Positions 44,952-54,830 of a stretch of 64,000 nucleotides of DNA are shown piece by piece (within the stretch, counting starts at the first letter, position 1; each line of letters begins with the position of its first letter). Source of the stretch: Lichina pygmaea (taxonomy: Eukaryota > Ascomycota > Lichinomycetes > Lichinales > Lichinaceae); NCBI GenBank assembly GCA_963422465.1, contig OY730174.1:992001-1056000 (forward strand). The letters run 5' to 3'. Below the pieces are notes generated by a model. That model was not told where the DNA came from. It did no database searches and saw nothing but the letters and a program-made list of their open reading frames with translations. A program made the translations under genes and the position numbers.

Positions 44952-47585
44952 AAGCTTTTCCTACCAGACACTACAAGATTTCCTTTTGCTACACTTTCTA
45001 GTCACCTCCCTGTCTTCAGTTTTTATTCCTTTAAAGGTTTTCTGAAGAAGTTCACTATTAGCTGGAAGATCTGCATGGCTGTAAAGCTACAAACAGTGTA
45101 AGAATCAAATCAAAAAAAAAAAACCCCTACCAGAGCAAGATCTCTTTCTGAAAAACCATGTTCTTCTATTGATCTGTCTTTTATTTTGTCTTCTCTTTCT
45201 AACTCTCTGATTTTCTCTAAAGTGGCTCTTCAGTTCTTTCATGGGTCTGACCACAGACCTGTACTAACCTGCCTGGACCTGGATCCTCCAAGGAAAATCT
45301 GGAAACCAGAAAGAAACTGGAGAACACTGGACTCAAACCTTGCAAGAGTAGAGTGTGAGAAGCTACACCTGCCCTTCCACTTCCAAGACAAATATGAAGT
45401 GGATAAGTACTTGGAGTATCTTGACAACTTTCTCCAAGAAATAGCAAGCAAATCCACACAGCTCCAGAAGCAATCTGGCCACTCAGTTCCCTGGTGGAAT
45501 CAAGAGATCCAAAACAAGGTTAAAGAGGAAAGAAGAGTAAGAAGAAAAGTGCAAAAAAGGCAAGCAAGTCAAGAGGAACTTGAGCAAGCAACTAAGCTCA
45601 AGAAAAAGACAGTCAGAGATGGAAAACAGAACACTTTCAGACACCAAATCCATGAGCTGGCCAGCTCTTCAAAGTTCTGGAAGCTTGCAAAGTGGGGAAA
45701 GTCCAAAGCCAACAAGACTCCTGATCTTCCTCTGGTTCCTGACCTGGAAACACAAGAAGGAATAGCCAAAACCTTTGAGGAAAAGACTAAAGCCTTCTCA
45801 CAACAGTTCTTTCCAAAAGCTCTAGTTCCAGAACCAGGCTCAGAAAGCTCCCAGACTATCTCTGAGATACAGCTCTCCCAGGAGGTAACATGTGAAGAAG
45901 TGGAGCAAATTCTGGCCAAGAAGAAACCTTTCACAGCAGGAGGGAGAGATAAGCTGCCAAATAGATTTCTGAGAGCTCTGGAGCCTAGGTTCTGCCAAGC
46001 TCTAGCTATTCTGACTTCAACATGCTGGAAACTGGAGTACTTCCCTGAAAGATTTAAGAGTGCAAAAACAGTCTGCTTGAGGAAACCTGGCAAGGGAACC
46101 TACAATCAAGCTAAAGCCTGGTGCCCTATAGCTCTGCTAAACACAACAGGCAAGCTGATGGAAGCTATTGCTGCAGTCAGACTAAGCAAGATAGCAGAAG
46201 AAGCTGGACTATTGCCAGATATCCAGATGGGCTTTAGGAAAGAAAGATCCACAGAAGCAGCACTTTTCCTTCTAACCTCCCAAGTGGAAAAAGTCTGGAA
46301 GGAAGGCATGGTTGCATCCCTACTCTCACTGGATATCTCAGAAGCCTATGACAGAGTTCTCCCCAAGATACTACAGCAAATTCTGAAAAGAAAAGGAATA
46401 CCTGCCTGGCTAGCTTCCTGGATCTACTCCTTCTGTGATAAGTGCTCTACCACTCTTGTCTTTGATGATTCTGAGTCTTATTCTATTCCTATTCATTGTG
46501 GAGTTTCTCAAGGTTCTCCATTATCCCCTATTCTTTTTCTATTCTACATTTCTGAATTGCATGAGACTGTGCATACTCCCTCTTCTGGTGTATCTGCTCT
46601 GGAGTTTGCAGATGATACAAATCTGCTTGCTTTTGGTCACTCCTTGAAAAGTAACCTTCTGAAGTTAAAGAACACACACCACAAATGTCTATCCTGGGCT
46701 GCAAGACATGGAATAGTCTTCTCACCTGAGAAATATGAAATACTTCATTTTTCCAGAAGAAGATCAGACAATCTTCAGCTCAAGCTCAGACTGGGGAATG
46801 TGATTCTCAAACCAAAAGAAGAAGTGCGAGTACTTGGAGTGTACCTAGATGCAAAGCTCCACTGGCACAAACACCAGAGGATTATTCTTCAAAAAGCACA
46901 GAAAGCACTCTCTTCTCTTTCTAGAACTTCCTATTCTACTTGGGGCTTTCCAGTTCACACATCATGTCTGGTGTACACTGCTATACTGAGATCTCTACTG
47001 AGCTATGCAGTGGGGATCTGGTTTAACCCTCTAAGAAAATCCTCCAATATCTCTTCTCTTGTTTCATTTCAAAACAGATGCCTAAGACTTATTGGGGGTG
47101 CTTTCAAAGCCACTTCTTCTTTTCTATTAGAGAGTGAGCTTTTTCTTCTACCTCTAGACCTCTACTTTAAATTTCGCACTGCCTGTTTTCTTTCTTCTAT
47201 TCAAAACTCCCCTCTCAAATACTTTCTTGACAGTATCTTTTCCACTATTTCCAGCTATGCCTCTCTCTTGAAGAAACTTTTAAAGGAATCCCCAACTATC
47301 TCTCCTAAGTGGAAATTCACTTGGTTAAGTCAAATAACTACTAACCAGGCTAGTTCAAAGAAAGAACTACAAAAGCTCTTTACTAAAGAGTGGGAAGACC
47401 AATAGGAAGAGAAGAAAAGAAGAAGCTATCCAGGCTGGCAGACTTTCTGTCAAAAGCCACACAAAAACAATCTGAAGCTCTACAAAGAGTTACAGAAAGC
47501 TGAGGCAAGTCTACTACTGCAAATCAGGACTGGAAGAATTAGTCTGGCAAATTTTCTTTTCAGAGCTGGAGTTCCTGACTTCCCT

Positions 47586-47992
47586 ACCCCACTATGTGTG
47601 TGTGGCCAAGCAGAAGAAACTGCAAAACATATCACCTCTTCATGCTCTCTTTATTCAAGACAAAGACAACAAGTCTTTTTTAATCCCCAAGACTTCACCA
47701 CTATTATTTCAAACCCAGAGCTACTACAGAAGTTCTTGTACTGGTTTATGTCTTTGAAAAGACTAAACCAGTTTAATCTAGCTTTCAAACTCCACTATTC
47801 CCAACCCAATACCTAGATTCTCTTCTCTTACCAGAAACTTGAAGATTTCTTTTGTTACATTCTCTAGTCACACCCTGCCTTCAGTTTTTATCTCTTCAAA
47901 GGTTTTCTGAAGGAGTTCACTATTAGCTAGAAGATCTGCATGGCTGTAAAGCTACTACCAGTGTAAGAATCAAATAAAATAAAATAAAAAAA
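47586..47992 (+). other. 3' end of LINE L3: ORF2 C-terminus, 3' UTR and A-rich tail
   Basis: ORF2 continues with CVCGQAEETAKH to a stop at 47816, then a ~150-bp 3' UTR and a tail of AAAT and A runs. This is the segment nearly duplicated at 15518-15926 in insert X. Confidence 0.85.
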
Positions 47993-48333
47993 ATATAGTC
48001 AGGCAAAACCTCAATTTCTTCAAAGATTTGAGGAAGGCTGAGTCTAGTCTATTCCTTCAAATTCTGTCAGCGAGAATAGGGCTGGCCAGTTTTCTTTTCA
48101 GAGCAAACTGATGTTCCAGATTTTAACTCCCCTCTATGCACCTGTGGTTTTGGAGAAGAAACAGTCCAACATATTACCTTTTTCTGTAACAAATTTTCAA
48201 ACCAAAAACAGCAAGCCCAATTCTCTTTACAAGATTTCTCATCCATCTTATTCTTATCCAAGCTACTTCCTAAACTTCTTTTCTGGTTTATGTTTTTAAA
48301 AAGACTTGACCAGTTCAACCTAGCCTACCAACT

Positions 48334-48652
48334 TGTGACAAGGCAATAGCAGAGCAGAACTCAAGTCTAACTGATTCGGTAACCTTGACCTGACTTGGCT
48401 TGAGACTTGAGACTTGGATTGATGTACAAGATGAAAGACAAGGAAGAAAAAGAGAAAAAAAGAAGAGAAGAAGCTGGGGGAGCAGAAGAAGTTCTTATAG
48501 GCAGAGGATCAGGCAACAGCGGAGCAAACAGGCAAACAGTGCAGATGGGACTTCCCAGCAACAGCGGAGTATACAGGCAAACAGTGTAGATAGGACTTCC
48601 CGGCAAGGTGTGTGACTTGTGCCAGATATGCAACTAGGCCAGAACTGTGACA
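48334..48652 (-). repeat. LTR of element E (3' side of the element)
   Basis: It begins TGTGACAAGG and ends GAACTGTGACA on the plus strand, 319 bp, with a short internal repeat built on GGCAAACAGTG. Confidence 0.88.
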
Positions 48653-51600
48653 TTACCCCCCTCCTTCACATGGCAAACTTCTGTGAGCCTCAGGCCACTT
48701 GTGGGTGTAGTTCTGTGGCTGTGGCTTCCTTGGGTATTTCTCATGGAAGTTGTAGATAGTGTCTTTGGTGTTGTCAAGATGCTTAATAGACTCTTCAGTG
48801 GCATCTTCAATTGGCCATCCAGACTATTTGACCAGGTACTTGAACTTCTGTCAAGACATTGCTGGCTTGGAGTCAAGGATTTCTTCAACCTGGAACTCTT
48901 CATCTGTGTCTTGACCAATGACAGGGCCAGAGTGTTTATTTGATTGGCCAGGGATAGGATTAGCAGGTGTCAGACATAGAAGGGAAACATGAAAGACAGG
49001 GTGGATCTTGAGAGTGTGTGGAAGCTCCAGATAGCAGGCACAGCTTCCGACTGTCTTCAACACCTTGAATAGTCCAATCCACTTGTTGTCAAGCTTTTTG
49101 CATGGGTGGTGTGTCCTGATGTTCTTGGTATTCAGCCAAACAAGATCTCCAGTTTGATAGAACAGTGACAGGACTTGATGCAAATTGGTAGTGTGAGCTT
49201 GAGCTTCCTGGGATAGTCAGAGTTCAGCTTGCAACTGTTCCAGAATCTGCGTTATTTCTCCAGAGATTTCCATAGCATCTTGGTTGCAGGCTTCACTCAT
49301 GAGTGTGATGCTGAGCCATGGATGGAACCCTTTGTTGGCAAAGAACAGTGACATGCCAGAGGAATCAGACTGGGAGTTGTTCTGCGTGAACTCTGCCAGA
49401 GGAAGCCATTGGACCCAGTCATCTTGGAGATAGTTGACATAGGATCTCAGGTAGTGTTCAAGCTCCTAATTCTCTTGTTCTGTCTGACTATCTGTCTCTG
49501 GGTGGTGTTCTGAGGATAGTCGTAGCATGACATCAAGATAGGCACAGAGTACTTTCCAGAATAAGCTGACAAACTGACTTCCTCTGTCTGAGACAATACT
49601 CCTGGGCAAGCCATGGGTATGGACAACAAACTAGATGAACATCTGGACAAGATGCAAGGTTGTTATCTCAGCACATAGCACAAAGTGGTGTTCTTTGGTG
49701 AGACAGTCAGTGATAACCCAGATATGCTTGGCACCAGGGAAGCAGGCATCTCTTGACTTGGGCAAGTCAGTAATGAAATCTATAGCCAGATCCTGCCAAT
49801 GTTGCTGAGGTACAGGAAGAGACAGCAGCTCTCCTTGGTGATCACGGGCAGGCTTTGCTTGAGAGCAGACATGACAATTCCTGATGTACTGCTGTATGAT
49901 GTTCACCATCTTTGGCCAATAGTACCAACAAGACAGGAGATTGTGAGTCTTGGTAATCCCAGTGTGGCCAGCCATTGCTTGGTCATGGGCTTCTTGGAAC
50001 AGGTGTAGGTGTAGCTTATCATTCTCAGGGATCCAGAGTCAGTTCTTGTAGAAGAGATAGTTATTTTCCAAGCTGCAGTCTGAGAAAGACACTTCTTGAC
50101 TGTGCCTAACACTATCCCTTAGCATCTGTGACACTGTTACCACTGGATCACCTTCAGCAAGGTTGTTATAGGTAGCTTGGATGATGTCTGAAAGAGGTGT
50201 AGCATCAGGTTCAGTGTCAACTGGTGCAGCTTCTGAACATCTCAGGATCTGGATGGGCTTGACTTGAACCTCTGAATGTGCAAGATTCTTGGGCTTGAGG
50301 ATAACTTACTCCATGAAGTCTTGACAGGGATCACTATCTGACAGGAGGTCTTGGGAACATCAAGTGAGGGCATCAGCCTTGCACTGACTGTCTGGATAGT
50401 AGCTAATCTTGAAATTGAAGTGTGACAAGAACTCACTCCAACAGGCTTGACGGCGGGAAAGGTGCTTTGACAACATGAAGTACTCTAAGTTCTTGTGATC
50501 AGAGATCACCTTGACAGGTTCTGGAGATTCTTCAAGCTCTGCTCGCCATTCTTCAAAGGCACAGACAATTGCCAGCAACTCCTTGTCGTAGATCTCGTAG
50601 TTGTATTCTGCTGGCAGGTGGTGGTGTGACAAGAAGGCAACAGGGTGTAGAACTCCTTCATAGTCTGGCTGTGACAGGACAGCACCAGAGATGTAGTCAG
50701 AAGTGTCAGTCTCAACAACACACTTCTTCTCCAGATCAAAGTACTGCAGGATGGGTGCAGTACTGAACGCCTTCTTGATCTTTTCAAACAAGTACTGCTC
50801 TAGGGTTTCCCACTTGAAGGTAATATTCTTCTTGGTCAGAGCTGTGAGCAGGGATGCAAGCTTGGCAAAGTCTTTGATGAACTAGCGGTAGAAGTTTGCA
50901 AAGGTAATGAAGCTTTGCACTCCCTTGAGACTGGCAGAAGGCTTCCACTCCTTGATGGTGTCAGTCTTGGCTAGGTCTATACTCACAGATCCAGGTCAGC
51001 CATCTTCAGTGGCAGACTGAATGATGAGGCCAAGGTACTTGACTTGATGGACTTCAAAGTTATACTTGGAGATGTCAACTTGCAGGCTTACATCTTGTAG
51101 TTGACTGAGAACAAGCTTGATATACTTCTGGTATTCCTTGAGTGTCTGACTGTAGATAAGGATGTCATCCACATAGGCAGTGCCAAAGATATCAAGAATG
51201 TCAGGTCCCAAAACATCATTGATGTAGTTCTGGAACATGCTTGGAGTATTGGCAAGACTAAAGAGTATGACAAGGTATTTGTAGAGGCCTGAGTGTGTGC
51301 GGAATGTAGTCTTCCATTCTTCACCTTCCTTTATCTGGATACAGTTGAAGACACCAACAATGTCAAGCTTGGTGTACCACACAGCTTTGCAAAGCTAGTC
51401 CAACATCTTCTGGATCAGTGGCAGAGGGTAACAGTTCTTGATGGTGATAGTGTTGAGTGCTCTGTAGTCTACACAGAAATACAATCCACCTTCTGGCTTC
51501 TTGACAAAGAGGACTGGTGTAGCAGCAGGTGATGAAGATACTTGAATAAAGCCCTTGTTCAGGTTCTCTGTCAGGTACTTCTTGAGAACTTCAAGTTCTT

Positions 51601-52569
51601 CTCTGCTTATGTTGTACAGAGGTCCAGAGAGTGCCTGGGTTCCTGGTTCCATCTTGATCTTGTGGTCAACTCCTGGGTGTAGAGGAGGAAGCTTGTCAGC
51701 GTTATCCTTGCTGAAGACATCCAGGAACTTGTGGTACTGAGCAGGGAGAAGTGTGGCAGGATCCACACACTTCTTTGACTTCAACACCTGCTCAATGTCT
51801 CTCAGAGAAACACTGAACACCTGGTGATCTGGCTTGGCAGCAAGGAGAGAAAATGTGGCAGCATTGATAGACATTGGCGTGGCAGAAAGAGGCTTGGGAT
51901 CCTGAGGCTTTCCAGCAGACGTCTTGGCTTCAAGATCCAAAGAGATTGGATAGCTATTGTTTGACTTGAAGTATGTGGATCAGCAGTGATCTGACTTGAA
52001 CATGATTGAGGTGTTTGTCTAATCAATGTGTGGCCTGTGCTTCTGGAGTCATGGCATCCCCAGAATCACATCATAGTGAAGGCCAGGAGACACAAAGAGA
52101 GAGACTTCCTCCTGGTGCACGCTATATGCTGTGGTCATGATTGTCTTGGCAAGATGTGTGGTTTGTGACATCTTGCCATCAAACAATTGTAATGTGCGTG
52201 GGTAGGGGAGAGGTTCTTGGTGAAGAGATTGCGCAAAGGAAGCACCAATGCAGCCAAATGCTGAACAGCCAGAGTTGATGAGAACATTGCACTTGAATTT
52301 CCCATCTAGGATACAAGGAAGAAACAAGCACTTGCTGTCCAACTGCTGGTCTGGAGACAGATAGCCAACATGGAGATCCTTTTCATATCCTTGGGCGTGA
52401 CAATGACCAAGGACTACTTGTTTTCCGACTCTGGAGTAGTCTCAACAGTGGCAGACTTAGTGGTGGTTGTGGTGGTGGCAACAACAGGCATGCTTTTCAC
52501 TAGACAGAAGGTTGAGACATGACCTTGGTTCCCACAGTAGAAGTAGAGGCCTTTGCTTCGGTGATGTTC

Positions 52570-53349
52570 TCACTCTTCTGGTGTCAGCTTAGAGTGGCTG
52601 AGATCCATGGTAGGACTTGGTGGCTGTGGCGTGAAGGCTGGCTTGATGAACCCTGACTGTGGAACTAAGACTTGGGTGGGAGGTGCTTGACGTAGACAGC
52701 AAGAGTTGGCAGAAGTGGCACGCAACTGGTTGTCCTGCAGCTGGCATTCCTCAACAAGCTTCTGATAGCTGATGTCCTTGAGGTTGATGCTGACAAGCTG
52801 CTTAGCAAGCTCTTCAGAGACAGCGCATCGAAGATAGCACTTCAAGACCTTGTTGTTGAAGTCTGTGCGTAGAGTATACTGATTGAACTCTGTGAAGAAC
52901 TTGGCAAAGGAACAGTTGGCCTGACACAAAGTGATGAGCTTCCTCTGAGCTAGGAACTCTGGGTCTGGGTCGGAGAAGGTGTTCCGGAGATCTTGGACAA
53001 TGTCATGCCAGTCAATGTACTGGCCAGCCGTGATCTTAGCTGAGATGTAGGACTGCGCAGTGCCAGTTGTGTGTGAAAAGACATACGCAATCCGCGATGT
53101 TTCTGTGGGGTACCAGTCAGTGTTAAGTGTCATCTTGAGTGACAGTGATGTGATGAAGCTCTCAAGCTTCTCATACATGATTTCCGTGTTTCCGCCATCA
53201 CCACTGAAGATCTCTGGGTCAACAGTGTGTTCAGACTTGGACTTGGGAGTAGTGTTGGTAGCTTGAATTCGCATGAACTCTGCAAACATGTTGTGAAGGA
53301 ACTTGTCATTTCCAGCAACTGGCATAGCTTGGTCTGGTTGTTGAGACAT
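52570..53349 (-). pseudogene. gag region of gypsy-2 element E
   Basis: This 259-codon open part of the fossil element starts MSQQPDQAMPVAG, 58 nt inside the LTR. It has the helical capsid-type core seen in Ty3/gypsy gag (DWHDIVQDLRNTF, FLAQRKL) and is followed by a CCHC knuckle region. The copy in element D matches closely. Confidence 0.75.
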
Positions 53350-53407
53350 GACAAGAACATGAACATGGCTTGGTGAAGTGTGTTATGGTTGGGTAGGTCT
53401 TTCGTAG

Positions 53408-53726
53408 TGTGACAAGGCAATGGCAGAGCAGAACTCAAGCCTAACTGATTTGGTAACCTTGACCTGACTTGGCTTGAGACTTGAGACTTGGATTGATGTA
53501 CAAGATGAAAGACAAGGAAGGAAAAGAGAAAAGAAGAAGAGAAGAAGCTGGGGAAGCAGGAGAAGTTCTTATAGGCAGGGGATCAGGCAACGGCGGAGCA
53601 AACAGGCAAACAGTGCAGATGGGACTTCCCGGCAACAGCGGAGCATACAGGCAAACAGTGCAGATGGGACTTCACGGCAAGGTGCGTGACTTGTGCCAGA
53701 TATGCAACTGGGCCAGAACCGTGACA
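53408..53726 (-). repeat. LTR of element E (5' side of the element)
   Basis: It is 319 bp, the same length as its partner at 48334-48652, and is followed by the CAACT duplication. Confidence 0.88.
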
Positions 53727-53944
53727 CAACTCTCTCTGAGCTTTACCAAGTCAACTATTTGTTTTAACAAATAGCTACATGAACAAATTTTCTTAGCTAC
53801 TGCATGTTCCCCAAGATTTTCTCTAGTCTCTCCCAAGCTCCAGTTTTTATTCCTTCAAAGATTTTCTGGAGAAACAAACATGTACTTAGAAGTTCTGCAT
53901 GGCTCTACAGCTAAATCAGTCTAAGAATAAAATAAATACAAAAA

Positions 53945-54189
53945 ATATAGTCAGGCAATAGTTCTCTTATAGAACAATCGTCTTTAACTTATGTTTTGAT
54001 CCAGACAACTAGATCTACTTTAATACAAACCTCAGTCTTGTACAAAGCCACTGATCAGGTGTCACCACCACCACATTCCACGAAACCTCTTCAGTTCCTT
54101 GACACTTCTCTCCTGCAAGAACCAACCTGCCTTCCACATCTCACCCTAATCCTACACTCAGATAGGATAGTATAGTACAGACCACAACA
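53945..54189 (+). repeat. gypsy-1 LTR fragment, 3' part
   Basis: It matches the last ~240 bp of the element B LTR, ending CCACAACA at 54189. The front part is not found next to it. LINE F is inserted at its left edge. Confidence 0.8.
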
Positions 54190-54690
54190 TGTGTGTTTTC
54201 ATTCTGTTGAGCAGTTCAGATCTGGGGACTCTCTGGATGCCCACTGTATTGTTCTTGTCTTAGATTTGTATCACCAGACTTTTTAGTTCTCTGGGGCTTG
54301 GGCACTGGGATACCAGTCTCTGGCCAGCATGCAGTGTAGTGGCCACAGTGGTTGCTGGTGGTGTGCCAGTCTCTTGCTGTGCTGCTACTGTATAGGTTCC
54401 CTGGTTGGCACTGTGGTCTAGCTTTTGTTCTGTTCTGGGTACTACCTCTAGGATAGTCTGCAGAGTTGGCTTGGGGTTGAGGTCAGTGCTGGGGTTGTCA
54501 TTGCTGGTCTGGCAGCTGGCTGCTGGCTGTCTGATGAACCAGTCAATGATGGTCATGATGTCACTCAAGTCGCTTTCTTCTACCTGATGCCTCTGTCCTC
54601 TGCTTGACTGCTTCTAGGTGTGCTATGACTCGCTGGCGTAGCGCCAGCGATGTGGTGGCTTCAAGGTGTGGTAGCATTTTTTACACAAGG
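54190..54690 (-). mobile_element. decayed LINE-like ORF1 fragment, same family as copy R
   Basis: The minus-strand frame 54568-54260 resembles the N-terminal part of the 6323-7461 ORF1. TILEVVPRTEQKLD compares with TILKVVQFIEQQLD, and a Pro/Thr-rich tail follows. The orientation is opposite to copy R. The 3' part is replaced by the LTR fragment at 54189. Confidence 0.5.
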
Positions 54691-54810
54691 TAGATGTGTA
54701 CACAGAAAGAACAGTAAAAGTGATACAAGAGGTAATTGACAAAGCCACGTCTCCAGGACTTGTTGCAAATTGACTGAAAGTGCTAGTACAACAAATCAAC
54801 CAAAGTCCCT
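54690..54810 (+). mobile_element. possible LINE reverse-transcriptase fragment
   Basis: One frame reads VIQEVIDKATSPGLVAN, a stop, then LKVLVQQINQ. This resembles the start of a LINE RT domain, where a conserved Pro-Gly precedes the first motif. It is short and decayed, and the call rests on that motif alone. Confidence 0.35.
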
Positions 54811-54830
54811 ATAGAAAAAATCAATAGCCT

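Larger units (their letters stand above)
39679..45122 (+). mobile_element. apparently intact Tad-like LINE copy G1
   Basis: This is a 5444-bp non-LTR retrotransposon inserted in ORF2 of LINE L3 with a perfect 12-bp TSD, ACCCCTACCAGA (39667-39678 and 45123-45134). The order is 5' UTR with internal repeats, ORF1 (466 aa), ORF2 (1080 aa) joined by an ATGA overlap, a 3' UTR of ~150 bp and an A-rich tail. Both ORFs are open end to end, unlike every other copy here, so this is the youngest LINE in the window. Placement in the Tad/I-like group follows from APE endonuclease + RT + C-terminal cysteine motif. No RNase H motif is evident. Confidence 0.93.
39118..47585 (+). pseudogene. LINE L3 ORF2, N-terminal, RT and following part in two blocks
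   Basis: Block 39118-39678 carries the first ~187 residues of the endonuclease, with QYNVQKSQS and TDSNLHHPD. Block 45135-47585 resumes in the same protein after the G1 insertion and covers the rest of EN, the RT with FADD, and most of the C-terminal region. TAG replaces TGG at 39574-39576 and at 47403-47405. The C-terminal cysteine motif follows at 47598. Confidence 0.8.
24141..47992 (+). mobile_element. full-length Tad-like LINE copy L3, split by B, C and G1
   Basis: The copy is spread over four blocks: 24141-25198, 31744-32348, 38898-39678 and 45135-47992. Removing gypsy B (TSD ACTAA), gypsy C (TSD AACAG) and LINE G1 (TSD ACCCCTACCAGA) leaves a ~5.3-kb element collinear with G1. It starts with the same AACTCTTCCCAG and ends in an A-rich tail. 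The ORF1 start position reads ATA (24636-24638). ORF2 starts at ATG 39118 in the ATGA overlap, and two Trp codons of ORF2 read TAG (about 39574 and 47403). No matching TSD is visible at its outer ends: the left flank is gypsy D and the right flank a gypsy-1 LTR fragment. Confidence 0.88.
48334..53726 (-). mobile_element. Ty3/gypsy element E (gypsy-2 family), fossil, full length
   Basis: The element is 5393 bp on the minus strand with 319-bp LTRs at 48334-48652 and 53408-53726. TSD CAACT lies at 48329-48333 and 53727-53731, inside LINE F. Parts are gag (53349-52570, long and open), a zinc knuckle (about 52545), protease (about 52342-52049), RT (about 51940-51000), RNase H (about 50990-50250), integrase (about 50110-49190) and a chromodomain-like tail containing EEFQVEEILDSK (about 48900). 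Frames are broken at roughly ten places. The whole layout is present and better preserved than in element D. Confidence 0.9.
48007..53944 (+). mobile_element. 5'-truncated LINE copy F of a second family, split by gypsy E
   Basis: Blocks 48007-48333 and 53732-53944 form the 3' end of a LINE related to, but clearly different from, L1/L3/G1. A C-terminal cysteine motif, CTCGFGEETVQH, lies at about 48138-48173, followed by a tail-like 3' UTR with TCTGCATGGCT. Its own TSD, ATATAGTCAGGCAA, is at 47993-48006 and 53945-53958, and the duplicated target is gypsy-1 LTR sequence. Gypsy E lies inside with TSD CAACT. Confidence 0.8.

Noticed and set aside
45124-47992. A separate 5'-truncated LINE right after G1
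   Set aside because: The ACCCCTACCAGA duplication shows it is the continuation of L3 interrupted by G1.
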